Shown one piece after another: positions 21,045 to 32,075 of a stretch of DNA of 64,000 bases. The notes beneath the pieces were generated by a model that made no database searches, was not told where the DNA came from, and saw only the letters and a program-made list of their open reading frames with translations. Numbering within the stretch: the stretch's first letter is position 1; every line of letters begins with the position of its first letter. The stretch is taken from the NCBI GenBank assembly GCA_946902875.1, contig OX336339.1:23219349-23283348 (forward strand), read 5' to 3'. Both the position numbers and the translations under genes were made by a program. This stretch comes from Nematopogon swammerdamellus. Lineage: Eukaryota > Arthropoda > Insecta > Lepidoptera > Adelidae.

Positions 21045-21290
21045 GTTTTATGTAATCCGGTATGGGTGGCTGAGTTGGAGGGGCTAAAGCGCATGCTCCG
21101 ACCAGCCAATATCACCTCCGAGAAGGTAGGTGCCATACCGGAGACTTCCCTGGATTGCTGGCTATACTGGACTAGAGGAGAACACAACCGAGGCTGCTAT
21201 GCGGCCATATTACATCCAGTACGGTGGTACCAACCCAGTCGGCTACAATTTGAGCCTACCACCTAGTAAGGGGCAAGGGAACGGGGGCAC
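21045..21290 (-). mobile_element. SINE-E copy
   Basis: 'atgtaatccggtatgggtgg', 'gcatgctccgaccagccaat', 'ctggattgctggctatactg' and 'ctaccacctagtaaggg'. Related copies at 46065 and 46405 carry a T-run before 'atgtaatccgg', so the sense strand is minus with a 3' A tail. Confidence 0.75.
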
Positions 21291-21476
21291 GGTTAAGCGT
21301 TTGATAACATTGTAAACATCGGTAACTAAATCATTTGAACTTGCTACCGCTTAAAAGACGCGCGATGAACATTTTTAACGAGAATCAAAAAGCAACAAGA
21401 AGCAGTGTCCGCCTTAACGAGCTATTCGGTAGGAAAGTTGTTTTATAAGCTATGAAACGAATGTAAATTGCGGCTC

Positions 21477-21545
21477 TAACGCCCTCTAGCTGTGGCGGGG
21501 GCGGGGCGGGGAGGGGCGGGGACCGCCGCGGCTGTGAGAGACGAT
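21477..21545. other. Short GC-rich tract
   Basis: A G-rich block ('gtggcgggggcggggcgggg') of about 45 bp. It has several GGGG runs that could form a quadruplex. No gene is attached. Confidence 0.4.
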
Positions 21546-21682
21546 CCAGTCGGCTCTACACCGCAGGAAAAGATTTTACTTTTGCAAGAACTTGAAACAT
21601 TATGAGAGTGTTTGGGAAAAACAAATCTGCGTTTTACTGCGTTTTCTATTTCCTCACAATATTCTCTGTCGTTCATTCATTT

Positions 21683-22105
21683 TTAGTGTTCCGTATCCGG
21701 TACGGGACCCCATTACTAAGCCTACGCCGTATGTCTATCTGTCTGTCTGTCTGTCTGTCTGTCCGTTCGTCTGTCCGAGGGCTGTATCTCTTGAACCGTA
21801 ATAGGTAGCCGGTTGAAATTTTCACAGAATATGTGTTTTATGGGCGATATAACAACAAATAATAAAAATAAGCAAAAGTAATAAAGTCACGGGGGTTCCC
21901 ATAGAAGAAACTAAAAAGTGTATGCGCGTGCGCCATCTACGGAAAAGAGTATGAAACATTTTAACTAATCATGAATTTGAACTAATATGAATCATTTCAT
22001 AAACATGCCATATGTAGATGGCGTGAGTGGCGCTGACCATGACATGGCGATAAGGAACCCTCGGTGCGCGAGTTCGACTCGCACTTGGCCGGTTTTTATT
22101 TCACT
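21683..22105 (+). repeat. RepA copy with GTCT tract
   Basis: 'tgttccgtatccggtacggg', (GTCT)n at 21737-21772, 'ctcttgaaccgtaataggta', 'gaccatgacatggcgataag' and the end 'cgcacttggccggttttt'. Near full length. Confidence 0.75.
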
Positions 22106-22259
22106 CGTGTTTTGCAAGAGATTAAGGATGTTTGAAGTAGCCAGACTGCTCTTTCATAATTATCTTAGATGTTTTATTTTGTCACGTCATCCTATACTCA
22201 ATTATAAAATACTATATTTACCTGGGACGAGCGAGTTCCCCCGTGAATGTTTTAAAGTT

Positions 22260-22515
22260 GCTAAGGGATAAGGACAAGATGCCGCGCTAAAGGGCGACGA
22301 CGTGGCCACCTCTCACCTTGGCACGGTCATTCCGTCGAGTCATGGAGCAGGTGGGTCTTCGTGCCTCACTTGCTGCTTGACAGTTGTTTTGTCCTAATAC
22401 TTTGCTAAACGTGGTGTTCGGTATTGTGCTGTAATTTAAAAGAGTACTAGCAGCACAGCGCCGATTACTCTGCTTACCCCGCTTGTCGGGATACAGCTTG
22501 CGGTGTGCATGAGCG
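22260..22515 (+). repeat. RepD copy, uninterrupted
   Basis: 'gctaagggataaggacaaga', 'gcaggtgggtcttcgtgcct' and 'gattactctgcttaccccgc' then 'ttgtcgggatacagctt'. It shows the sequence that the BEL element split at 2009/8161. Confidence 0.7.
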
Positions 22516-22769
22516 AGTTCGCGGGTCGTGCACGCGCTTATAAGTTAAATAAATTTTTACTTTAAAATGCAACAACTTTGCCGGTGTGAGGGCACTGCAG
22601 TGCTATAAAGATTAAAAAATACGAGCAAACCAGTAGCCGATGGCTAGTTTAGATTATATTATATTTAAAGCTAGCACGAATTTTTGCTTCATTACTGGGT
22701 AGATCTCATGTTAGAAATGTTACATTGTTCCTCACGCCAATGTAAGAGTTTGTGTAAACCTATTTTTAC

Positions 22770-23010
22770 CCGACTGCGCGAAGCAAAAATGAGGGTAATG
22801 TTTTCGAGTGTATGTAGCTATGTAGATTATGTCTATGTCTATGGCACGCGATGTATCCTAAACTGTATCCTAACGTAAATATGAGGTGTCGTTAGATTAT
22901 GTGAAAATTCAAAATGGCGGTCATCTTGTCAAACTTTGAAAATAGTTTTTCTTCAAACCCTTCGATCATAAAATATTGTTATTTTTAGGGTTCCGTATCC
23001 GGTACGGAAC
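22770..23010 (+). repeat. RepL copy
   Basis: 'tacccgactgcgcgaagcaa' with 'gtatgtagctatgtag', then 'caaaatggcggtcatcttgt' and 'aatagtttttcttcaaaccc'. Matches 51155-51425 and part of 35460-35570. Confidence 0.6.
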
Positions 23011-23070
23011 CCTATTACTAAGACTACGCAGTCTGTATGTCTGTCTGTCTGTCTGTCCGTCCGTCCGTCC

Positions 23071-23114
<44 letters not shown>

Positions 23115-23115
23115 G
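22984..23115 (+). repeat. RepA head ending in a long GTCT microsatellite
   Basis: 'agggttccgtatccggtacg' leads into GTCT/GTCC repeats at about 23037-23114. The body after the microsatellite is absent, so the copy is truncated at the tract. Confidence 0.7.
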
Positions 23116-23250
23116 ATTCATTAATGTCATTGTTTCCTTAATGTTTTAGCAGTTGGGGTTAAAAAAAATATTTTTTTTTAAATCGCTTTTTCGAGCTCTT
23201 TACAATGATACGCCACTCGATGGGGTTTGAACGTAGACGGAAAAAAACCG

Positions 23251-23400
23251 GCCAAGTACGAGTCTCAGCACTCGAGCACTCAGGAACTACTGCATAACTG
23301 TGGAAGGACCGTGCCAAGGTGAGAGGAGAGGTTGACCCTTAGCAAGGGATGTCGTGGATACACAGGGAGAGATACAGTGGGCCTACTCTTTATAAGTACC
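23251..23400. repeat. RepA and RepD relics
   Basis: 'aaaaaccggccaagtacgag' followed by 'ggaccgtgccaaggtgagag' and 'gggagagatacagtgggcct'. Both are short degraded pieces. Confidence 0.45.
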
Positions 23401-23855
23401 GGGCCACAAAAATTGCAGAATATTGTCTCTTAAAAAAATCGAGGTTTTCGATTAAATTTCCATAGATATACTTTGTTTTCTGTAAACCAGGTGCCGAAGG
23501 AACAATGTTACAGTCTATTTATTTATTAATTTTAGGTACTTCAACAGAGTAGTTGACACAATACACGAATTGCTTACCATATTTCAAAATCAGTCAACTC
23601 TCCAAAATTTTAAGTGCACAATAAACTGGCTAACAAAAAACAATGATAAGTCGGGAATACTACCATATACAATGCGATAATAAGCGATATATCTCTACAA
23701 ATGTAAATTTAATTATAGGTAGGTAGTAATGCAGGCAAATAGGTTGATTGATTCGATTGGAGTCCAGCCAAGTCAGATTTGAATTCGATAGGACGTCTGC
23801 TTGATTACGTTAATCACGGAAATACATTTGTTTTCATTTCATTTCTTCATCTATA
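23401..23855. other. AT-rich spacer
   Basis: No gene or shared repeat was seen. Confidence 0.4.
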
Positions 23856-23857
23856 CA

Positions 23858-24185
23858 TATACATACATATCACACACGCTGAATCCCGACCATCACGGTA
23901 AGCAGAGTAATCGGTGATATGCTGCAATAACTCTGGTATATTACAGCACAACACCGAACACCACGTTTCGCAAAGTATTCGAACAAGATTCAATAGATCA
24001 AGCAGCAAGTAAGGCACGAAGACCCACCCGCTGCATGACTCGGTGGAAGTACCGTGCCAAGGTGAGAGGTGGCGAGCCTGTCGCCCTTTAGCATGATAAC
24101 TTGTCCTTATACCTTAGTCGCCTTTTACGACATGCATGGGAAGAGATGCAGTGGGGCTATTCTTTTTAAGTACTGGCCTCACACA
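23858..24185 (-). repeat. RepD copy, longest
   Basis: It runs from an (ATAC)n stretch and 'cacacacgctgaatcccgac' to 'gcagtggggctattcttttt'. The order is exactly inverse to 22260-22515 plus the segment that precedes SINE-C at 15085. Confidence 0.75.
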
Positions 24186-24409
24186 GTACTTAAGTACCGG
24201 ACTCACAGTACGTAAGTACCGGCCTCACACAGTCTATTGAGGGATATTTTGAGAAAATTCATGGATATTATGTAAGATTCGGCTGAATTAAGTTCAGAGC
24301 CACACCGAGCGTCTTTTGCACAAAAGTTTGCACTTCGATATGTCGACGTACTTTGCGCATGGTGCGGAGTGCAACATTTGAATGTAGCGCAAAGTATCGT
24401 CATCGTCAT

Positions 24410-24505
24410 CAACATACCGTATCAGTTCACTGCTGAACATAGGCCTCTCCCAAGGCAGGAAGAGCGGAAGGAAACGATCTTCTCATCCATCCATTCCCGC
24501 CTACC
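24410..24505. repeat. Interspersed repeat fragment
   Basis: 'ttcactgctgaacataggcc' followed by 'tctcccaaggcaggaag' is a phrase I recognise as widespread in lepidopteran genomes. It occurs once in this window. Family not assigned. Confidence 0.4.
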
Positions 24506-24507
24506 TT

Positions 24508-24640
24508 TTTAGGGTTACGTACCTCAAAAAAATAAAAAACTGAATCTATATTGGATCACTCTCGTGTCTGTCTGTCTGTAACAGCTTATATTCTCGGAAT
24601 TTACTGGACGAAAAAAGTTTAAATTTGATATAATTATGTT
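24508..24640 (+). repeat. RepB fragment
   Basis: 'agggttacgtacctcaaaaa', 'gtgtctgtctgtctgtaaca', 'ggaatttactggacgaaaaa'. Same as 8787-8925. Confidence 0.55.
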
Positions 24641-24644
24641 ATAC

Positions 24645-25925
24645 TAGCTTTTGCCCGCGGCTTCGCTCGCGTGAAATTCGTATTTCAAGGGAAGAAAGTA
24701 AGGGAAGAAAACTAAGGCCAATCTGCGTTAAGGTAAACAATAAACCTTCTCAACTAAAGTAAGTAACTAACAGCGAGCCTTCAGGCTGAGCTGCATTATG
24801 TAAGACAATAAACCTTCTCGAAGAAAGTAAGTAACTGAGGGCGAGGCCGAAGGCCGAGCTGCGTTCAGGAAGACTATAAACCTTCTTGATGAAAGTAAGT
24901 AACTGAGGGCGAGGCCGAAGGCCGAGCTACGTTCAGGAAGACTATAAACCTTCTCTAAGAAATTAAGTAATTGAGGGCGAGGCTGAAGGCCGAGCTGCGT
25001 TCAGGAAGACGATAACCTTTTCGAAGAAAGTAAATAACAGAAGGCGAGGCCGAAGGCCGAGCTGCGTTCAGGAAGACCATATACCTTCTCGAAGAAAGTA
25101 AGTAACTGAGGGCGAGGCCGAAGGCCGAGCTGCGTTCAGGAAGACCATAAACCATCTCGAAAAAGTAAGTAAATAAGGCCGAGGCCGAAGGCCGGGCTCC
25201 GTCCAGGTAGACTATATACCTTCTCGAAGAAATTAAGTAATTGAGGGCGAGGCCGAAGGCCAAGCTGCGTTCAGGAAGACGTAACATTTTCGAAGAAAGT
25301 AAGTAACAGAAGGCGAGGCCGAAGGCCGAGCTGCGTTCAGGAAGACCCTAAACCTTCTCGAAGAGAGTAAGTAAATAAGAGCGAGGCCGAAGACCGAGCT
25401 GCGTTCAGGAAGACTATAAACCTTTTCGAAGAAATGAAGTAATTTAGGGCGAGGCCGAAGGCCGAGCTGCGTTCAGGAAGACTATAAACCGTCTTGAAGA
25501 AATTAAGTAACTATCGCCCATAGTTACTTACTGTCAGAGTCTTCCAGGATACAGCTCGGCCTTCGGCCAGGCCCTTAGTTACTTACTTTCTTCGGGAAGG
25601 ATTATAGTCTTCCTGAACGCAGCTCGACCTTAGGCCTCGCCCTCAGTTACTTACTTTCTTCGAGAAGGTTGAAGGTCTTCCTGAACGAAGCTCGGCCTTC
25701 GGCCTCATCCTTTGTTACTTACTTTCTTCGAAAAGGTTTATACTCTTCCTGAACGCAGCTCGGCCTTCGGCCTCGCCTTTAGTATGTTACTTACTTCCTT
25801 TGAGAATGTTTATTGTTTATCTGAATCCAGTTCACCCTCCGGCCCCGGCCTAAGTTAAGTAACTTTCTTCTTTTGAAATACGACTACGATTTTCACGCGA
25901 GCGAATCCGCGGGAAAAAGCTATCG
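24645..25925. repeat. Tandem and inverted array of a ~67-bp unit between RepF ends
   Basis: The outer ends are inverted RepF termini ('cccgcggcttcgctcgcgtg' at 24655 and its complement near 25897). Inside, about 12 direct units ('ggcgaggccgaaggccgagc', then 'tgcgttcaggaagac', then 'cgaagaaagtaagtaact') run to ~25510, where the orientation flips and about five inverted units follow. Unit spacing is 67-68 bp at 24838, 24905 and 24973. The whole could fold into a long hairpin. The 110-codon minus frame at 24955-25287 only reflects the array. Confidence 0.85.
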
Positions 25926-25989
25926 TTATTAAAATAAGAAACTTCAGTTAAAATAAATGAAATACTTTAGATACCTAACTAAGTAAAAT

Positions 25990-26140
25990 ATTCCACCTAT
26001 TAGCGTAACCGGAACTGAATTTTATTTAGCCTATCCTGTGTCACGTATAGCTAAATGTGCGTGTACTAATTTATTTGAATTTAGATGATCGGCTTAAATT
26101 TTATGGAGGATAGCTTTTGCCCGCGGCTTCGCTCGCTGTA
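25990..26140 (+). repeat. RepF interior fragment
   Basis: 'gcgtaaccggaactgaattt', 'agcctatcctgtgtcacgta', then a RepF terminus 'tagcttttgcccgcggcttc' at 26112. Confidence 0.65.
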
Positions 26141-26205
26141 GACTCGATCTAACAGTAAATCCGATTTAAACGCAAATATGATAATAAACTGTCGTTTCTC
26201 TTATA

Positions 26206-26623
26206 TTCTCCCTCTCCCTCTCCCTCTCCCTCTCCCTCTCCCTCTCCCTCTCCCTCTCCCTCTCCCTCTCCCTCTCCCTCTCCCTCTCCCTCTCCCTCTC
26301 CCTCTCCCTCTCCCTCTCCCTCTCCCTCTCCCTCTCCCTCTCCCTCTCCCTCTCCCTCTCCCTCTCCCTCTCCCTCTCCCTCTCCCTCTCCCTCTCCCTC
26401 TCCCTCTCCCTCTCCCTCTCCCTCTCCCTCTCCCTCTCCCTCTCCCTCTCCCTCTCCCTCTCCCTCTCCCTCTCCCTCTCCCTCTCCCTCTCCCTCTCCC
26501 TCTCCCTCTCCCTCTCCCTCTCCCTCTCCCTCTCCCTCTCCCTCTCCCTCTCCCTCTCCCTCTCCCTCTCCCTCTCCCTCTCCCTCTCCCTCTCCCTCTC
26601 CCTCTCCCTCTCCCTCTCCCTCT
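26206..26623. repeat. Pure (TCCCTC)n hexanucleotide tract
   Basis: About 69 perfect copies of the 6-bp unit over ~418 bp, all pyrimidine on the plus strand. A degenerate C/T-rich zone follows to ~26890. Long frames through it (Leu-Pro on plus, Gly-Glu or Gly-Arg on minus) are artefacts of the period of six. Confidence 0.97.
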
Positions 26624-26890
26624 CCTTCTCCCCACCCTCCTTCCCCTTCCTTCATCCCCTACCTCCGCTCCTCTCCCGACCCTTCCTCCCTCCCCTCCCC
26701 CCCTTTGGCGACCCCTCCCCCCTCCCTTCCATCTCTCTACGTCAACCTCCCCTCTCGCCCCTCCCTCACCTCCATCCACCACCCCTCTCGCCCCTCTCTC
26801 ACCTCCCTCCCTCTATGTCTCTATTTACCCCCACCCCCTTTCCTCCTTCGTTCCGCGTTCATAGCTCCCCCTCGCTCCCTCCCTCTCTCC

Positions 26891-27410
26891 CTAATCGAAA
26901 ATCCTACGTCTTTTCTCACAGAAAACGGGATGGTACGGAACCCTCTTTACGCGAGCTCGACTCGAATTTGACTACTTTCTTTTTAAATTATGTTAACATG
27001 GGATATACACTTCATTTACAGGAAAACCTAAACGAAAATCCTAAGCCTTCAAGTTCTCACAGAAAACAGGATGGTACGGAACCCTCTTTACGCAAGGTCG
27101 ACTCGAAATTGACCACTTTTTTTATTATGTTACCACCTAAACGAAAATCCTAAGCCTTCTAGTTCTCACAGAAAACGGAATGGTACGGAACCCTCTTTAC
27201 GCGAGGTCGACTCGAACTTGACCACTTTTTTTTTCAAAATTATGTTACCATGGGATATACACTTAATTTACAGGATAACCTAAACGAAAATCCTAAGTTT
27301 TTTAGTTCTCACAGAAATCGGGATGGTACGGAACCCTCTTTACGCGAGCTCGTCTCGAACTTGACCATTTTTTTTCAAAATTATGTTACTCCGGGATATA
27401 CACTACCACT
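26891..27410 (+). repeat. Four-unit tandem repeat of a RepB-like segment
   Basis: Four units of roughly 115-140 bp each contain 'gttctcacagaaaac'-type text, 'tggtacggaaccctctttac', 'ctcgaacttgaccactttt' and 'ggatatacact'. Divergence between units is modest. A tail at 27410-27500 holds 'aacaaacaaacaaacaaa' and 'tttcacatttatgatattag', a common end of moth retroelements. Confidence 0.75.
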
Positions 27411-27500
27411 ATACAAAGTTTCGTCAAAATCCGTCCAGCCGTTCAGGCGTGAAAGAGGAACAAACAAACAAACAAACATACTTTCACATTTATGATATTA

Positions 27501-27960
27501 GTGAGATAGTGAGACTAGTGAGATGAGATAGTTTGATGACCCAATAACGGACGTAGGTATGGCGTAAATGAAGAAATTTCGATTGAAAGGTCAAATTTGT
27601 GGGAAAAATTAGAAAGTTATTTTTTCGAGTGCACCAAGTGACGTATCAATGGAAAAGACTCGTTATAAAATACAATACAGGAAATACAGTTTTTTTTTAT
27701 ATTTCAATTTTACATGCATAGTTGCAAAGATATTAGAGAAAATATACGAAAATCGAGCATTATCCTCCCCCCTTATCTCCGGAACTATTAAGTTTAAAAT
27801 TTAAAAAAAAATTTTTGAATATAAGGCCTCTCTTATTAGTTTACAGAAAAACTGAATGGAATTATTAGTCTAAATTAAAATCCTAAGTATTAAAATTCTC
27901 ACGGAAATTAAATTATTTTAGGGTTAACGTACGGAAGGCTTAGTAATTTTACAATAACAT
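27501..27960 (-). repeat. RepB-like degraded segment
   Basis: 'aagattgagc'-free, AT-rich text with 'aatataaggcctctcttatt', 'agtttacagaaaaactgaat' and 'aaattctcacggaaatt'. It resembles inverted 63330-63420 in block order. Weakly supported. Confidence 0.35.
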
Positions 27961-29070
27961 ACATAAGTAATACTTTGTATACCTACATATTGAAAATAAG
28001 TTATTTAGCATATTCAGCACACCGCAATAACAAATACCAGATACACGATTAAATCAATAGATAGGAAAGCGATTAGTACGGCTCTCGTCGAGTTAATAAA
28101 ATGTTCCGTACGTATCCCCTGTGATTGCTCCACAAGGTCCGCACTCCGCAGTGTACCTACGTGCGAGTAAGCCTACCGCACGGAGCCGCGTCACAGAGAA
28201 ATCAATAGATCTGCTAGAGTGATAACTGTTCGATTAATAACATTCGGGACTCGTCGAGTTCCGGCGCAGTGAGGTGGAAGTGAGTTATTTCCGGTTGTCT
28301 AGTAGTCAGAAGCGGGTGCTCGGGTTACCGCGAGCACCGAGCGGCCCGCCCCGCTCGCGCCGAGGCCCGTTCTGTCCGTGTCAACTGGTCACCCCGGTGG
28401 AACTTATTATTAACCTGGAATTTTGTGTATACCATTGAATGAGCTTAACCGCAGCTTAAGGGCCAATAGTTGCAAAAGAAAAAGGGTTCAGTACCACCAC
28501 ACAAATATTTGTGTTATTTGTTTACCAAAATAATCATGTTTTCGAAAATAACGAAACGCTTAAATAAAAACTACAGCAATGATTTGACAATCGTGTATTT
28601 AAAATATAAAAAATAATTTTTTTATGCCGGAACTATTAAAAACAAAATATTTTTAAACTCCTTACAGTTATTTTAGCTTTCTCCAGCGATATCTTAATTA
28701 AAACTTGTTTTTATTGTTACCGAACTGACCCCTTATATTAATCTAACATAAATTTATATCTAGTTATTGACCGTAAATAGGTAGCCGATATTAAACATTT
28801 TAACTACAAAATATGAAGGGTAATCGATAGATGGCGTAATAAAAATATGATAGAAGGCGTGATAGATGGCGGGAACACATGTAATTAGTTTGCCATCTTA
28901 CTTCCTAGATACGAAAGACTTATTATATCAATACAAAATAACCTGTGCCGAACAAGAGATACGCGCGAGTAGTGCGACCACGTGATTGCTGCGCTGTACA
29001 CTCGCTACACTTGCATAAAGCTACGGAACCCTCTGTGTGTGAACAACGTTACATAGGTAGATAGATAGAA
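27961..29070. other. Unassigned DNA with a GC-rich core
   Basis: The block 28110-28400 is single copy and GC-rich ('cgtcgagttccggcgcagtg', 'cccgccccgctcgcgccgag'). The rest is AT-rich. No frame or RNA gene was recognised. Confidence 0.35.
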
Positions 29071-29074
29071 AATT

Positions 29075-29131
29075 CTTTATTGCTCCAGTAAACATTAAAC
29101 TTACTGTTTAATGTTTACTGGAGCAATAAAG
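29075..29131. repeat. Perfect 26-bp inverted repeat
   Basis: The left arm 29075-29100 and right arm 29106-29131 are exact reverse complements around TTACT. Arm core 'ccagtaaacattaaac'. The RNA would be a 57-nt stem-loop. It abuts the RepM phrase at 29162. Confidence 0.85.
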
Positions 29132-29764
29132 TACAAGTACATTGTAAAATTTACATAAGATGCAAAGGCGGACTTATCCCTTACAGAGAACGTTCTCACT
29201 TAACAGGGTTTTTTATTTCCTCTTTTGAGTTACGGAACCCTAACAAGTGGCATTATGACCTTGTTACCATTTTGTGATGAGATACAGTAGCACACATAAA
29301 CTGAAAATCTAGAAATTTTTGTAAGCAACAATTGTTGGCAGACTGGTCAGTGGCGGTGTCTCACCGTCTCAGAGCCGGCAGCAGAGGGCGTGAGTCAGTC
29401 GACGCCGCAACTTTGCTCCAAACCGCAAAATGGCTACTGCGGCCACAGAACATAAACAAAACTAGTAGAAGTAGAGCAATAACCTATTATTATGAAGAAG
29501 TGTCACCAAACTCATAAAATTATAAAAATTAAATGCAGGTACATACATAAACTAAATTAATAACTTGTAATTTACCGCCTGTAGAATTTTTTTGTGCGCT
29601 TCGTTCTTGCAATAATGTTATATAGCATATTGTATAATTTTTATATTCCCCTGATGGTTTCCGTGACAGTCATGAAAGGCTATTGATATGGGTCAAACGA
29701 AGTGCGCGGAATAACGCTTACTTGTCGTACAAGTGACCCGCCCACATATAACTTCTAAAGTAAG

Positions 29765-30352
29765 CCTAGGTTGTGATTTGTGCCAACCTCACAAATGCCT
29801 GTGTGGAAAAGAAGTTGGCCCCAAAGGGCGTCATGGGCCATAGCCTCTGTTGCTCCCAGAGCGCCGGTAGACTTTCTCGTCACATAGCCATGAATGACAT
29901 CATTAAGCGAGCCCTAAATTCAATAAATGTTGCATCAGTTTTTGAACCAGTAGGCCTGAGTAGGGATGACGGGAAGAGACCGGACGGGATGACACTGACA
30001 CCTTGGTTCAGGGGCAGGGCTCTGGTGTGGGACACTACGTGCGCAGATACTTTGGCTGATTCCCACGTATTTGCGTCTTCACGGACAGTTGGCGCCGCTG
30101 CCGAATCAGCCGCTCGCTCAAAGCATCTAAAATACTCGGCAATTAAAGCTAATTATGCGAGTTCGCCGTCGAGACTATGGGTGCTTGGAGTAAAGAATAA
30201 AAAAAAATTGTGGGGTCAATAGGTTCTATATTAACAGAAATGTCAGGAGTACCTAACTGTGAGACATTCCTCAGGCAACGGATAGCCCTTGCTATTCAGC
30301 GTGGAAATACAGCGAGTGTTTTAGGTACCCTTCGCGGTCATTTCGGATAAAG
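29765..30352 (+). pseudogene. Non-LTR retrotransposon C-terminal fragment
   Basis: Three consecutive frames fit one ancestral protein. 29772-29843 reads a Cys-rich segment (CDLCQPHKCLCG). 29840-30210 reads GRLSRHIAMNDIIKRAL, then DDGKRPDGMTL and RGRALVWDTTCADT. After a shift in the A-run near 30195 the end reads LRQRIALAIQRGNTASVLG and stops at 30350-30352. I recognise this block as a widespread C-terminal domain following LINE-type reverse transcriptases in invertebrates; the clade is uncertain. RPD followed by LVWDTT resembles the PD-(D/E)xK nuclease pattern, an inference only. Upstream polymerase is absent and there are at least two frameshifts. Confidence 0.65.
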
Positions 30353-30765
30353 TTTAAACGAGATTTTTTATATATTATAGTTTTTAGTTAATTGTCTATT
30401 TAGTACCTATTTTTGCTGTTGAATAAATAAATTCATCTATCTAACTTCTAAAATGGTTCTGTTCTGTGACTCTGGCACTGGGGCTGAGGGCGGGGCCGGT
30501 AGGGGCGCAGCGCCGCCGCCGCCGCCGCGGCCGGTCCCCGGACCCCGTTCATTATGATAGTTTTCTTTGCTTTCAAACTCCAATTTGCACTTTATATTTG
30601 AGTAGCGGCGACTGGAGGCTATCATCCCGTGCCCGCCCCCCCGTGGTGGCCGCGCCGACTCTACCGGGAAGATCGCCGATTGCATGACGGTACTGTGTTG
30701 TGTGAGTTTATTTCGTTATAAAGAACACACGATTGGTGTCAAAACTGTACAATGACTCACCGTTT
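30353..30765. other. Spacer with GC-rich block
   Basis: 30470-30660 is GC-rich with a (GCC)n run at 30511-30528 and opposing short frames. No promoter motif or gene could be assigned. Confidence 0.35.
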
Positions 30766-30767
30766 TT

Positions 30768-31112
30768 ATTGGGGTGTCGTATCCGTCTTACGGGACCCTA
30801 TTACTAAGCCTACGCCGTCTGTCTGTCTGTCGGTCTGTCCGTCTGTCCGAGGGCTGTATCTCTTGAACCGTAATAAGTAGTCCGTTGATTTTTTCACAGA
30901 ATATGTATTATTATGGCCAATATAACAACAAATAATAAAAATAAGAAAAAAACTCCTGGCGGTCCCCATACAAGAAACTAAAAAGTGTATGCGCGCCATC
31001 TACCGAAAATAGTATGGAGTATTTTAACTAATACATAGACGGCGTGAGTGGCGCTGACCATGACATGCCGATACGGAACCCTCGGTGCGCGAGTTAGACT
31101 CACACTTGGCCG
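30768..31112 (+). repeat. RepA copy with GTCT tract
   Basis: 'gtatccgtcttacgggaccc', a GTCT tract at 30819-30848, 'ctcttgaaccgtaataagta' and the end 'cacacttggccggtttttta'. Confidence 0.72.
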
Positions 31113-31650
31113 GTTTTTTACTCCTAATCTTGATGTCAAAATTTACCAAAAGTGGATGTTGATATAAATGTAAATAAAGGATTGTCTATGCATCAATTTA
31201 TCATCGTTCGACATATCCCCAGCAGCTACCACTTTGGGGAGAGCCCGCATCCACTATCGCAAACGAATGGTACTCCTGGAACGACAAGGATCGCAAGAAA
31301 GGAATGATTTATAGATGTGACATATCCCAGCGCGCCTTCAGATAAAGCATCGGTACGCCGGGCTCCAGGGCGGCTTGTACTGGCGTGTGTGCAGTGTAGG
31401 TACCGTGCCCAGCCGCACCTAGGACAACGCATAACAGACGGCTTCGGGAAGTGCAAATGCGCATCGGCCTTGCGGTCGCGCCTATTCATAAATCAACGTC
31501 GAACCTGATTTACGTGCCACCTCGGAAAATCATATTTCTAAACAAGGCAGTGGCTAGCCGGACCACGCCGCAGCGATGCACCGATTTACCGAGATGCTGT
31601 TTGTAAGCGCTGCGATGCTCCTGAGAAATTATCAAGATTGATTCGCTAGT
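31113..31650. other. Unassigned, moderately GC-rich DNA
   Basis: Opposing frames at 31226-31489 (minus, 87 codons) and 31317-31508 (plus) mirror each other and show no domain. It could hold a host exon, but nothing supports one. Confidence 0.3.
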
Positions 31651-31656
31651 GATATA

Positions 31657-31929
31657 CACGGTGTTGCAGTTGCCCCCGTAATATTTTTAACTGACATAAG
31701 GGGGTTATTCTATATGTGAAACTAAACTTACAACTTCTGTGGCGAAAAAAAAATGTTAACCTAAAAAAAAATTATTTTTCCATACAAATTTTAAATACAT
31801 ATTCCCAAAATGTATGGAGAAAAAAAAAAAAATTTTCTTCAAATTAAAAAGTCGTAGAACAAAAGTTGTTCTATTTCATGTACAGAATCAGCCCCTTTCG
31901 GGTTTTACGGTTGGGGTTGCAACACCGTG
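31657..31929. mobile_element. MITE with CACGGTGTTGCA ends
   Basis: The left end CACGGTGTTGCA is matched in inverse by TGCAACACCGTG at 31918-31929. TA flanks both ends (31655-31656, 31930-31931). 273 bp, AT-rich inside, no transposase. Mobilisation by a TA-targeting transposase is an inference. Confidence 0.7.
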
Positions 31930-32075
31930 TATAGGATAATGTTCTCTTCAGTCTGATGCATGCTCGATGCCGGTACGCATTTGTGATAAACTTCGCACGC
32001 ACTCTTTACGTTTTTTTAGGGTTCCGTATCCATACGGAACACATGACAACAACCATAATAAATAACACATTACAA

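Noticed and set aside
24645..25925. CRISPR-like array
   Set aside because: No unique spacers: the whole 67-bp unit repeats, part of it inverted, in a eukaryotic genome.
26149..26864. Three long open frames (Leu-Pro, Gly-Glu and Gly-Arg repeats)
   Set aside because: They exist only because a perfect 6-bp repeat never creates stops; no unique coding sequence.
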